From assembly GCA_945883955.1 (NCBI GenBank), contig CAMCYN010000010.1:1-36160 (forward strand): 36,160 nucleotides of DNA, given 5' to 3'. Every line of letters begins with the position of its first letter. Within the stretch, counting starts at the first letter, position 1. The position numbers and the translations under genes were made by a program. A model generated the notes under the pieces. That model worked only from the letters and a program-made list of their open reading frames with translations. It was not told where the DNA came from and ran no database searches. Below are positions 9,916 through 18,961 of the stretch, piece after piece. The DNA is from Akkermansia muciniphila (GTDB lineage: Bacteria > Verrucomicrobiota > Verrucomicrobiia > Chthoniobacterales > Chthoniobacteraceae).

Positions 9916-11176
9916 GATTCTCGTGCACGGCGGTCGCCCGCTTTCGGGCTCAGTCCGAATCAGTGGTTCGAAAAACTCGGCCCTCCCTATTCTTGCCGCC
10001 TCCCTGCTCACGCGGGATCGGTGCGTAATCCACTGCGTGCCCGACCTGAGCGACATCCATTACATGCTGCAGATCCTCTCGCATTTGGGAGCGCATGTGG
10101 AACGGGCAAGCGGCACCGTAATTATCCAGGCTGAAAAAATTTCTACCGTCGCGCCTTATGAAATTGTGCGGAAAATGCGCGCCTCAGTCTGTGTGCTCGG
10201 TCCCCTGCTCGGCCGCCATCGCGAAGCCAAGGTTTCCCTTCCGGGCGGATGTGTGATCGGAGACCGCCCGATTGATCTGCACCTGCGCGGGTTCCGTGCG
10301 CTCAATGCCGCCTGCCGGGTGGAAGCTGGTGACGTCAAAGTGTTCGCCGACGAACTTAGGGGATCCACCGTGGATCTCGAAGGAAAACAGGGCCCCACCG
10401 TTCTCGGAACCGACAACGTGATGATGGCGGCGACTCTGGCAGAAGGTGTCACGGTGATTGAAGGTGCCGCAGCGGAGCCTGAAGTGGTCGATCTGGCGCA
10501 CTTTCTCATAAAGATGGGCGCCAAAATCGAAGGCGCCGGAACACGCCGGATCACAATCGAAGGGGTCAAGGAATTACACGGAGCGGAACATTCGGTGATC
10601 CCGGACCGTATTGAAGCAGGCACCTTTTTGGTGGCGGCCGCTCTGGCTGGTACCGAAGTGACGTTGCGGCGAGTGAACTCCGATCACCTGAAAGCGGTGC
10701 TCAATTCACTCACTGATGCGGGATTTCGCATGGACGTGCAGCGCGATCAAATCACCGTCCATGGGAACGGATCACCGCGCCCGTTGGAACTGATCACCGA
10801 ACCCTACCCGGGGTTTCCCACCGACATGCAGGCGCAAATGTGCGCACTCTTAAGCCGGGCCAATGGAGTCAGTCGGGCAACCGAAACGGTGTTTCCGCAG
10901 CGTTTCATGCACGTTTCCGAACTCAAACGCATGGGGGCGGACATCGAACTGGACGGCGCCACGGCCATCATTCGTGGTCCCAGCCAGCTCAGCGGGGCTC
11001 CGGTGATGGCAAGCGATCTGCGTGCGTCAGCGGCCCTAGTACTCGCAGGCCTTGTGGCCAATGGCCTTACGGAGGTCAACCGCGTTTATCACATCGATCG
11101 TGGATACGAATCTATCGATGAGAAACTCGCCGGTTTGGGCGCGCATATCGAGCGAGTCAAAGACCGCTCCCATTAG
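9908..11176 (+). CDS. murA: UDP-N-acetylglucosamine 1-carboxyvinyltransferase
   Basis: [59 protein letters not shown]; start overlaps end of prmC by 8 bp. Confidence 0.94.
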   Translation: [422 protein letters not shown]

Positions 11177-11315
11177 GATGTGGGTTCGCGTGGAGTTCGC
11201 CCAAGGGGTCGGCAGGGTGTAATTGACAAAAAATGGGGGCTACAAGAAACGAATCCTTGGCACATCCCATCCGCTCCTTTTTCCTCACAAGTTCTATTTA
11301 GTGTACGATTTTTCC

Positions 11316-12332
11316 ATGAATTCACGAAAGGGTCTTCTCGCTGGCGGTAATTGGATTGTAGACGCGGTAAAAATGATTGATGTGTGGCCGCAGCAGGACG
11401 CCCTCGCCAACATCTCCTCCGAGACACGCGGCACCGGCGGCTCCCCCTTTAACGTACTGGTGGATCTGGCCCTTCTGGGAGCCCACTTTCCGCTGGAGGC
11501 CGTCGGCCTTGTCGGGAACGACCACAACGGCCGCTACATTCTCAATCTTTGCCACCAGCTCGGAATTCAGACCCAGGCGCTTCATATCACTGAAGACGCT
11601 CCAACCAGTTACACGGACGTGATGACGGTGAGCGGTAACGGTCGGCGCACCTTTTTCCATGCCCGGGGCGCCAACGCGCTTCTGGACGACGGCGATTTTG
11701 ATTTCACCAAATCCAACGCTCAGATTTTCCACCTCGGTTATCTGCTGCTTCTCGATCGCTTGGATCGTCCCTGTGCCACTTACGGAACAGTTGCCGCGGG
11801 CGTACTCGCTCGGGCTCAGGCAGCTGGGTTAAAGACCTCCATTGATGCGGTAAGCGAAGACAGCGACCGTTTCTCCAAAGTGGTCCTGCCTGCACTCAAA
11901 TACACAGACTATTGCATCATGAATGAATTCGAGGCCTCGCACGTGACTGGCCACGAAATTCGCGTTGGCGAAAATCTCGACAAGGGAGCCCTGCGGAAGT
12001 CCATGCAGCAGCTCCTGGAAGCCGGAGTGCGCGAACGGGTGATCGTACATTTCCCGGAAGGCGGATGCGCCCTCAGCAAGGATGGATCGTGGGCGGAACA
12101 CGGCAGCGTTATTTTGCCGGAAGGCTATATCAAAGGAGCCGCCGGTGCCGGTGACGCGTTTACGGCCGGAGTGCTGCTTGGATGGCAAAACGGACTACCC
12201 GTCGAAGAACAACTTCGGCTCGGAGTTTGCACGGCAGCGGCCAATCTTTCCGATGAGACATGCACGGGCGGGATTCGTTCCGCATCGGAATGCCTGGCGT
12301 TGGGCACCCGATTTGGCTTTCGGGCACTTTAG
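11316..12332 (+). CDS. PfkB-family carbohydrate kinase
   Basis: GGNWIVD N-terminus, GGSPFNVLVDLALLGA, VGLVGNDHNGRYI, and GAAGAGDAFTAGVLLGW C-terminal PfkB signature. Confidence 0.88.
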   Translation: MNSRKGLLAGGNWIVDAVKMIDVWPQQDALANISSETRGTGGSPFNVLVDLALLGAHFPLEAVGLVGNDHNGRYILNLCHQLGIQTQALHITEDAPTSYTDVMTVSGNGRRTFFHARGANALLDDGDFDFTKSNAQIFHLGYLLLLDRLDRPCATYGTVAAGVLARAQAAGLKTSIDAVSEDSDRFSKVVLPALKYTDYCIMNEFEASHVTGHEIRVGENLDKGALRKSMQQLLEAGVRERVIVHFPEGGCALSKDGSWAEHGSVILPEGYIKGAAGAGDAFTAGVLLGWQNGLPVEEQLRLGVCTAAANLSDETCTGGIRSASECLALGTRFGFRAL

Positions 12333-12392
12333 AATTCAAACTTGCGGGAAGAACGTTTGACGTCGAGGCGCTTCCGCTCAGAGACTAGTCGT

Positions 12393-12866
12393 ATGCGCTC
12401 TCCCAGACCATCTATTGTATTGAGCCTGATCCTGTGTCCGGCAGCTCTCTCCATAACCTCCTGTAAAACAATCTATTCTGATATGTACTCATATCAGAAG
12501 AACTACTTCGACCCGTACGAGTCGCGTGACTACGACAAGCGCCAGCTCGAAGACGCCAAAAAACAGGCCGAAGTGGCCCGTCTAGCCGCAGAAACCGAAG
12601 CGAAAAAGCAGGCCGACAAGCTCGGCGGCGGTGCGGCGGGCCTGCAACTCGATTCCGGACTCGGCGGACTCGGCGGCATGGGAGGAGGATCCATTCCGGG
12701 CCTCGGATCACCGGGTCCAGCTACCGGTTCTCCAATGTCTTCCATTCCTGGACTGGATGCCGCACCAAGCATGGGAGCTCCAGGTATGGGTGTACCAGCT
12801 GACGCAACGATGGGAGCCCCGGCGGCTACCCCTGCAAAAAACCCGACTCCGCTCCCGGGGCTCTAG
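12393..12866 (+). CDS. putative lipoprotein with Gly/Pro-rich C-terminus
   Basis: Signal peptide with lipobox-like LSITSC; Ala/Lys/Glu-rich helix then low-complexity GLGGLGGMGGGSIPGLG tail. Confidence 0.6.
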   Translation: MRSPRPSIVLSLILCPAALSITSCKTIYSDMYSYQKNYFDPYESRDYDKRQLEDAKKQAEVARLAAETEAKKQADKLGGGAAGLQLDSGLGGLGGMGGGSIPGLGSPGPATGSPMSSIPGLDAAPSMGAPGMGVPADATMGAPAATPAKNPTPLPGL

Positions 12867-12929
12867 GCTCAGTCGGTTCTGTTCCGGCTCGCTGCCCCCG
12901 GAAGCCGAGCCGGATAACAACGTTCCCAG

Positions 12930-14930
12930 ATGTCTGAACTTGAAGCGGACTCGGTCGTATCCTCAGACGGCTCGGATACCAATGACGAGCAATCCCTTTT
13001 TGTAGAAATCCACGTCCTGGTGGGCACCGAATGCGTGACCATCTATCGGGTTCCGCCGGGGGAATATCTGATCGGCCGCGATTCAAGCTGCCACCTGGCC
13101 GTCGACGCGGAAAACGTCTCGCGGATGCACGCGCGGCTAGCATTCCACGGGCATCGGATTCTAGTTGAAGACCTTGAAAGCGCCAACGGGACGCTCATTG
13201 GGGGCATTCGGATCTGTTTGCCCACTCCAATCCAGAATGGGACCGAAGTGCACATCGGAGCCGCTCGTCTCCTGGTACAATTCAACGAGGAGACCCTCTC
13301 CCGAATCAACGCGGCTCTATCCGACCCCAGCCTCGGCTTGGAACCAATCCGTAACGAACTCACCCAGGACCCGTACTTCGTGACGGGTACCATCGCCGAG
13401 GGGGGGATGGGGTTGGTAGTCAAGGCGCGGGACCAGCGAGTACGACGCCTCGTTGCGATGAAGGTGCTCCGGGGCGGCTACGAATACGCTGCCGACAAAC
13501 TCCTTCGCTTTGTTGGCGAAGCCCAACTTACCGGACAGTTGGAGCACCCCAACATAGTGCCAGTTTACCAACTGGGTATTTCCGCCAACGGCCAGACCTT
13601 CTACACGATGAAGTACGTACGGGGGCAAACACTCGAAGAGATCATTCTGTGTTTGCACAATGGCCACCCCGAGACCCTCAAACGCTACTCGCTCTCGAGT
13701 CTGCTGACCATTTTCCAGAAAGTCGGCGACGCCATCGCGTTTGCTCATTCGCGCGGCGTCATCCACCGTGACCTGAAGCCGGCCAACATCATGATTGGCG
13801 CCTTCGGTGAAGTGCTCGTCATGGACTGGGGACTCGCAAAACGTGTCAACGAGGGCAGCCTCGTTACTCCCGCCAAACACCCCCCTCAGGACGACAATTA
13901 CCAACAGGAATCCACCCGCGGATTTTACACACTCGAAGGTGCCGTCGTGGGCACTCCTCCTTACCTCTCCCCCGAGCAGGCCATGGGCGACGGCACGCCC
14001 AATCCCCGTTCTGACATCCACGTCTTAGGATCCATCCTTTACACCTTACTCGCCCTCCGACCCCCGATTCTGACCCACAACGTCGAAGCGGTCATTAGTG
14101 CCGTCGCGCAGAATAAATTCATCCCGTTGCGGGAAATTGTTTGCATGCCGTCCGAGGATGGAACTCCACCTCCGGTTCTGGCGCATTGTCCGGGGGGAAA
14201 GCTGCCCGAAGGCCTCATCGCCGTGGTGGAGAAGGCCATGAAAGCGGACCCTGAAGCCCGGTATGGAACCGTCGAAGAGTTCCAGGCTGACATTAACGCC
14301 TGGCAAAACGGATTTGCCACACAAGCCGAACAGGCCGGCTTTTTCCGCCAACTCCTGCTTCTTCTGGAGCGCCGTCGGCGCGAAGCCACCATTTTAGGCT
14401 TCTTCGCAGTGATCCTGTTCAGCTCACTTGGTTACTTCCTCAAACGTCTCGCCGCCGACCGACAAATCCTCGCCGAAGAACGGGCCGCCTTAGCCGAAAA
14501 CAACATCGAGCTGCAGTCCAGCAACCAGAAATTTGAGTTCCTGCTCAGCCAGTTGCGCCTAACGGCAGAACGAAATTACGTTTCCGCCAGAATTTTGCTC
14601 AAACAAGGTTCCCCCAAGTTTGCCCTCGAACAGATTAACCTCGCCCTGGTTGGAGCCGAGGAGGACTCCCCGTCCAAAGCCGCCTTTCTCATCGTCCGGG
14701 GCCATGCCAATACCGGCTTGGGTTATTATCCCGAAGCACTCGAAGATTATCGGAGCGCCAATAAAATTACCCCAGGTATTGTTCCCCTCGATGTTATTGA
14801 AACCGATTTAACTCAGTCTGAACCCGAGGCTTCCCGGCCTCAGACAGGCTGGGCTTGGGAACAAAACACTCCCACTCCGGATAAAGGATTTCCGCTCCGC
14901 AAACTCCTGAATCCACGCCTCAAGAAATAG
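12930..14930 (+). CDS. FHA-domain serine/threonine protein kinase with TM segment and C-terminal TPR-like region
   Basis: FHA (GEYLIGRDSSCHLAVDAENVSRMHARL...LEDLESANGTLIGG); kinase VAMKVLRGG, GVIHRDLKPANIMIG, VMDWGLAKR, VGTPPYLSPEQA; TM ATILGFFAVILFSSLGYF; YPEALEDYRSANKI. Confidence 0.92.
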   Translation: MSELEADSVVSSDGSDTNDEQSLFVEIHVLVGTECVTIYRVPPGEYLIGRDSSCHLAVDAENVSRMHARLAFHGHRILVEDLESANGTLIGGIRICLPTPIQNGTEVHIGAARLLVQFNEETLSRINAALSDPSLGLEPIRNELTQDPYFVTGTIAEGGMGLVVKARDQRVRRLVAMKVLRGGYEYAADKLLRFVGEAQLTGQLEHPNIVPVYQLGISANGQTFYTMKYVRGQTLEEIILCLHNGHPETLKRYSLSSLLTIFQKVGDAIAFAHSRGVIHRDLKPANIMIGAFGEVLVMDWGLAKRVNEGSLVTPAKHPPQDDNYQQESTRGFYTLEGAVVGTPPYLSPEQAMGDGTPNPRSDIHVLGSILYTLLALRPPILTHNVEAVISAVAQNKFIPLREIVCMPSEDGTPPPVLAHCPGGKLPEGLIAVVEKAMKADPEARYGTVEEFQADINAWQNGFATQAEQAGFFRQLLLLLERRRREATILGFFAVILFSSLGYFLKRLAADRQILAEERAALAENNIELQSSNQKFEFLLSQLRLTAERNYVSARILLKQGSPKFALEQINLALVGAEEDSPSKAAFLIVRGHANTGLGYYPEALEDYRSANKITPGIVPLDVIETDLTQSEPEASRPQTGWAWEQNTPTPDKGFPLRKLLNPRLKK

Positions 14931-15059
14931 CACTGCGCCCTAACAAATCTTGCGTCATCTCTACTTTAGGACTCGAATTAGATTCTTTTCTCTGTCGCCA
15001 AGTCTTCTACTGCAAAACGATCCATCTCCTTAGCCACCCCGCCTTACCGACCCTATCTC

Positions 15060-16670
15060 ATGAGCGATCCGCTCTCTCCTTTTGATCTTAAGTTCCTTCC
15101 CGATTGGCTGAAGGAATCCGCCCCAGCCAACCCTTACGCCAGTCATCCGGGCAGCTCCAATGATGGATTCAGAGACCGTTCCTCCCGAGGACCACGTCCT
15201 CCCGGAAACCGGGACGACCGGGGCCGAGACAACAGGAACAATCGCGGCGGGGGCGATCGCCCGCGTCCAGCAGGTGGCCGTCCAGACAACCGTGGGGGGA
15301 GCGGCAGACCGCCGGAACGTTCCGGTCGTCCGCACCACGAAGGGGAACGCCGCGAAGCCCGCCCCTTGCAGGATACGACCCCCATCAACGTTCGGGTGGA
15401 ATTCATTCCAGAACCCAATGGTGCCAATAGCATCGTAAAACAGATCCGCCAGAGCGCCCGGGCATACCCTCTTTTTGCCACCGCACGCCTCTTTCTGGAA
15501 AAACCGGAGCGCCATATCGTTCGTATCACCTCAAACGACGCCAACCGGCCCCTTTTTCAGATTGGCGACTCCCCGCTAAGCTTTGACCGTTCATTCGTGG
15601 AACGTTCCGCCTTCCGCAATTTCCGCGAGGAGTATTACCGCGAAGAAGTCACCGAGATCGAACCCCCGAAGGGCAACTACACGAGTGTCGCTCGGTGCCG
15701 ATCCACCGGAATCCTTCTCGGACCGACTAGCCACCACGCCTACCAGGTCTCTCTGCGTAAGCTCTACGAAGAGCGTTTTAGTCGGCGCATGAGTTTCCCG
15801 GAGTTTCAGCGTGAGGAGATTGAAGTCGTCTCGGGCGAACAAGCCGTGGCCGACTGGAAAGCCCAACTCAGCAAGCAAACCTTGTTTCACACGACCCAGG
15901 AGGCCGAACCGCTTCAATTTAAGTCGTTGCTGGAGGCGGAAGCCCACTTTCGCAAAGCCTACCTCCCAAAACTGGTCAAGTCGGGTACTACTCTGGAATG
16001 TAATGGCAAAGCCGCTCGGGAACTCCCCGAACGCGCCCTCACCAATGCCGTCCGCGAAGCATTCGAGCGTGAACTGGCTTACCCCTCCAGTCTGGTGCAC
16101 GGCCTGCGCAATTTCCTGTCCGAACAGAACCTCCAGGTTTTCAAACACCGCAAACGTATTCTGTATCTTTCCGTAATCCGTCCAAAACGCTCCGACTCCG
16201 CCCAAGGCTTCTCTGAAGGCCCCGCCACGATCCTCAAAATCGTGGAGGAACATCCCCGGATCTCCAAACGCGAACTCGCAGTCCGGATTCTGGGGCAGGC
16301 AGATGCCGATTCCACCGAGCACTCCGAGCGTAAAACGCAATTAGCAGGCGATTTACACTATTTAGTCCACTCGGGTTTTGTCATCGAGTTTTCGGATGCT
16401 CGTCTGGATTTACCCCTGTCTCCACAGGCCCTCAACCAAACAGGCCCTCAAGCTGAGGAGAGCGACGATTCCGAACCTACAGCTAAAACAAAGCAACCCC
16501 TCGTGGCCGAACAGCCTCCCGTAGCCGAACAGCCCCCCGTGGCCGAACAGCCCCCCGTAGCCGAACAGCCCCCCGTGGCCGAACAGCCCCCCGTGGCCGA
16601 ACAGCCCCCCGTGGCCGAACAGCCTCCCGTGGCCGAACAGCCTCCCGTGGCCGAACAGCCTCCGGTTTAA
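15060..16670 (+). CDS. conserved-looking protein of unknown function, R/G-rich N-terminus and hexapeptide-repeat C-terminus
   Basis: 536-aa ORF; RDRSSRGPRPPGNRDDRGRDNRNNRGGGDRPRPAGGRPDNRGGSGRPPERSGRP region; globular middle; C-terminal VAEQPP x9. Confidence 0.85.
   Translation: MSDPLSPFDLKFLPDWLKESAPANPYASHPGSSNDGFRDRSSRGPRPPGNRDDRGRDNRNNRGGGDRPRPAGGRPDNRGGSGRPPERSGRPHHEGERREARPLQDTTPINVRVEFIPEPNGANSIVKQIRQSARAYPLFATARLFLEKPERHIVRITSNDANRPLFQIGDSPLSFDRSFVERSAFRNFREEYYREEVTEIEPPKGNYTSVARCRSTGILLGPTSHHAYQVSLRKLYEERFSRRMSFPEFQREEIEVVSGEQAVADWKAQLSKQTLFHTTQEAEPLQFKSLLEAEAHFRKAYLPKLVKSGTTLECNGKAARELPERALTNAVREAFERELAYPSSLVHGLRNFLSEQNLQVFKHRKRILYLSVIRPKRSDSAQGFSEGPATILKIVEEHPRISKRELAVRILGQADADSTEHSERKTQLAGDLHYLVHSGFVIEFSDARLDLPLSPQALNQTGPQAEESDDSEPTAKTKQPLVAEQPPVAEQPPVAEQPPVAEQPPVAEQPPVAEQPPVAEQPPVAEQPPVAEQPPV
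16497..16667 (+). repeat. 18-bp tandem repeat (9 units) encoding (P[P/L]VAEQ)n
   Basis: Nine copies of ccccccgtggccgaacag with few substitutions, plus a terminal partial PPV, all in frame in the 15060-16670 CDS. Confidence 0.95.
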
Positions 16671-16699
16671 GCCCCCAGTTCGATTCATCATTCGGTTTT

Positions 16700-16733
16700 G
16701 CGGGCGGCTCCACATTTCGGTGGCGCCGCCCGC
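16700..16733 (+). terminator. putative terminator hairpin
   Basis: gcgggcggc / gccgcccgc stem 30 bp downstream of the 15060-16670 CDS; only a weak T-rich tail. Confidence 0.5.
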
Positions 16734-16865
16734 TCCATTTTCCGGCGCCCGTGGAAACGCAGCATCTTCGCGCTCGATCCATACGACCGCCCTCGGTTCG
16801 AGCGGCGAATCTTTACCAACGGCAAACTGAGTTTTGGTGTGTGTGACTTAGATTGCCGTAAGTTT

Positions 16866-16907
16866 GAGCTGGCGAGATTCCCCCAAATCCCGCCAGCTCT
16901 TTTCTTT
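16866..16907 (+). terminator. Rho-independent terminator-like hairpin
   Basis: gagctggcg / cgccagctc stem followed by ttttctttt; no intact upstream gene identified for it. Confidence 0.55.
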
Positions 16908-16993
16908 TCCCGGATCGCCTCGGCATTTGCCCAACTTCCCACCAATCGCGTCATCCTCCGCATCAACCGCCGGAGCAAGCACCCTAAGGGGAG

Positions 16994-17252
16994 GTGTTTT
17001 ACGAATCAGCAGAGTTGCAAATCTCAAACGACAACAATGAGGAGTTCGGAACGCCTGAAAATCGATGCCTTCAGGTGCGTCTCGTCGCCGGCCGCTGGAT
17101 TGTGGAAGACCCCCATTGGCGAAGCTTTAACCGAAGCCGCCACTCGCGAAGAAGCCATCCTCCAGGCAAGGCAACTCGCCGTGCTTCACCGTTCCAGCGA
17201 AATCCCCGTCCATGACGGCGAGGGCACACTGAGAATGACTCTAGAGGTATGA
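16994..17252 (+). pseudogene. frameshifted small protein, DUF2188-like
   Basis: Frame from 16994 reads ...CLQVRLVAGRWIVEDP; after the C5 run at 17110-17114 the sensible frame switches to IGEALTEAATREEAILQARQLAVLHRSSEIPVHDGEGTLRMTLEV. Deleting one C joins them. Confidence 0.55.
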
Positions 17253-17346
17253 ACTGACGGCTCGCCCCCCAGGATCCACGAAGGTAACCGGGAGAATTAG
17301 CCTGATATAGGCCACCGCTCCCAAAGCCCCTCGAGTTCGATGAATT

Positions 17347-17502
17347 ATGAGGCTCTATGGTTGCAGTTACCCACGCTGGCGCGGGGTCTTTTTCCCGGTG
17401 GGGTGGCCTCAAAAACCCAAGCTCGAATACGTCGCCCAGAGGATGAACTCGGTCGAGATCAACGGCTCCTTTCACTCCCTCCAACGCCCTCAGAATTACC
17501 GA
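17347..17502 (+). pseudogene. N-terminal fragment of a DUF72 family protein
   Basis: MRLYGCSYPRWRGVFFPVGWPQKPKLEYVAQRMNSVEINGSFHSLQRPQNYR matches the DUF72 N-terminus (YPxWRGxFYPxGxPxxxxLxYxxxxxxxxEINxxFxxL); the rest of the ~240-aa family is absent. Confidence 0.65.
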
Positions 17503-17806
17503 CCGGGTATCCCCGGAACGTTCCGAGGAATCCATCACCCGGGAACGCCACCTCTTCGATTACGAAGCCCTCGAAGCCCGCACCCAACTCGAGCAGGCAC
17601 GCAGCCTGGTGCCTGAAGTTTTGCGAGGAAACCTTCTTCCACGAGAACAAGACGAACTGGTGCGCCTATCAGTTTTACTCGATGAATTGCTGACTCGGAG
17701 CGTCGACAATCTCAGTTAGGCCCGCCAACCCATCGCAGCGACTGAGAACCGTGACCTTGCTCGTATAGCGACAATCACGCCCGTAGCTCAAAAAAACGAG
17801 GACGAC

Positions 17807-18430
17807 ATGCTTTCCGCCGGAGCGACCAATGTGGAAAACGCCCGCCGCATGTTACAGACGATGATTTTCGATGTGGTCCAGGAGTACTCTCAAATTGCGC
17901 GCCTCGTTTATCTGGTTTCCAAAATCGCCGCGATCCTCGGAACCCTTTTTTTTCGGCGATTGTCATTCGGAGCCTCATCAGCCCTGTCCGCAACATGATG
18001 CGCGGCATCAATGAAGTTCAGGAAGGAAAGCTGGACGCGAAACTCGAGGTGATTTCTTCCGACGAAATTGGGCCCTTAACCCGCTCGTTTAATGTCATGG
18101 TGGGTGAACTGCGCATGAAGGAGCAGCTCAAGAGCACCTTCGGGAAATCTCTCGCCCCGCGTATCGTGGACACTTTGCTTGCTCAGGTAACCGATCTGGG
18201 CTCGAGACAACGCGAAGTGATGACCGTGTTCTTCAGCGACCCGGTCGGCTTCACCACCATCTCCGAACGCCTCACTCCAAGCGGACTGGTCAACGTCATG
18301 AACCGATATTTCTCGCTCATGTCCGCCCCGATCCGCGCCAACCACGGTCTGATTGATAAATTTGTGACACAGGTTTTGGCGCAATGCATTGTCCCCCGCA
18401 CAGTCCGGCCCCAACCGCCCCGGCTTCGCC
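17807..18430 (+). pseudogene. remnant of membrane-bound class III adenylate/guanylate cyclase (TM-HAMP-cyclase)
   Basis: TM/HAMP segment split by a frameshift at T8 (17946-17953): IAAILGTLFF | SAIVIRSLISPVRNMMRGINEVQEGKLDAKLEVISSDEIGPLTRSFNVMV; then cyclase VMTVFFSDPVGFTTISERLTPSGLVNVMNRYFSLMS...GLIDKF, after which homology is lost. Confidence 0.75.
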
Positions 18431-18432
18431 GC

Positions 18433-18792
18433 TTAACCCATGGGGGTATGGTCGTAGACGACCTCCCGGCCAAAGAACGGTTTGCAAATCGCCACAAACC
18501 GCTGATGAAACTCGGACCCGCTCAGGTAAAACTCGTGGTCGGCCATGTTTTTGAAATGGAGCAAACTCGCGTAATCAAACGAATGATCCGTGGCCGGCCG
18601 CTCCTCAGTCGGGGCGGGTTTTCCGATGCACGAATAGGCGAGATACGGGGCATTCGCCAGCGCCGGAAGCTTCCGCTCGAAGGTGGTCCGCTGCTCGGAC
18701 GAGGGGTCCTGCTTCAGCCAGAAATATACGTTATGAATGATCCTTGGCGTTTGGTGTCGAAATGTTGAACTGCGTTCCGTCGGACTCTCCAT
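18433..18792 (-). CDS. Dabb (stress-responsive A/B barrel) domain protein
   Basis: RIIHNVYFWLKQDPSSEQRTTFERKLPALANAPYL...FDYASLLHFKNMADHEFYLSGSEFHQRFV typical Dabb pattern; start codon uncertain. Confidence 0.75.
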   Translation of the reverse strand: MESPTERSSTFRHQTPRIIHNVYFWLKQDPSSEQRTTFERKLPALANAPYLAYSCIGKPAPTEERPATDHSFDYASLLHFKNMADHEFYLSGSEFHQRFVAICKPFFGREVVYDHTPMG

Positions 18793-18961
18793 CCGGCAGC
18801 GAATTGCCGTCCCTCGGAACGACCCGCGTTACCAAAAACCCTGGCGAAAGGTTGTCTCCCGTTGCCAATATTTGGTCTATTCCTGCCATCCCGCAGCCTC
18901 CGCCAAAGCCCATCCGCTTGAACTCAGGCGCGCTCTCGCCGCTCTCTCCCCGCTCGCTCCA

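Noticed and set aside
11223-11228. TTGACA as a -35 box upstream of the PfkB kinase
   Set aside because: No acceptable -10 hexamer at 16-18 bp spacing.
16497-16667. Tandem repeat as a possible CRISPR array
   Set aside because: Units are contiguous 18-mers without spacers and are coding.
16410-16782. Minus-strand ORFs with GLFGHG / AVRPRG repeats
   Set aside because: Repetitive only because they read the complement of the VAEQPP tandem repeat; an 18-bp repeat keeps all frames periodic.
16698-16990. N-terminal half of the 184-aa ORF 16698-17252
   Set aside because: Starts within a GC-rich hairpin and crosses a second terminator-like hairpin; only the C-terminal part looks like protein, and there it is frameshifted.
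18737-18961. 75-aa N-terminal extension of the HDAC-family ORF
   Set aside because: Overlaps the Dabb gene start on the other strand and is not conserved-looking; MIFATSPLCPSHDPGPNHPE is the expected N-terminus.
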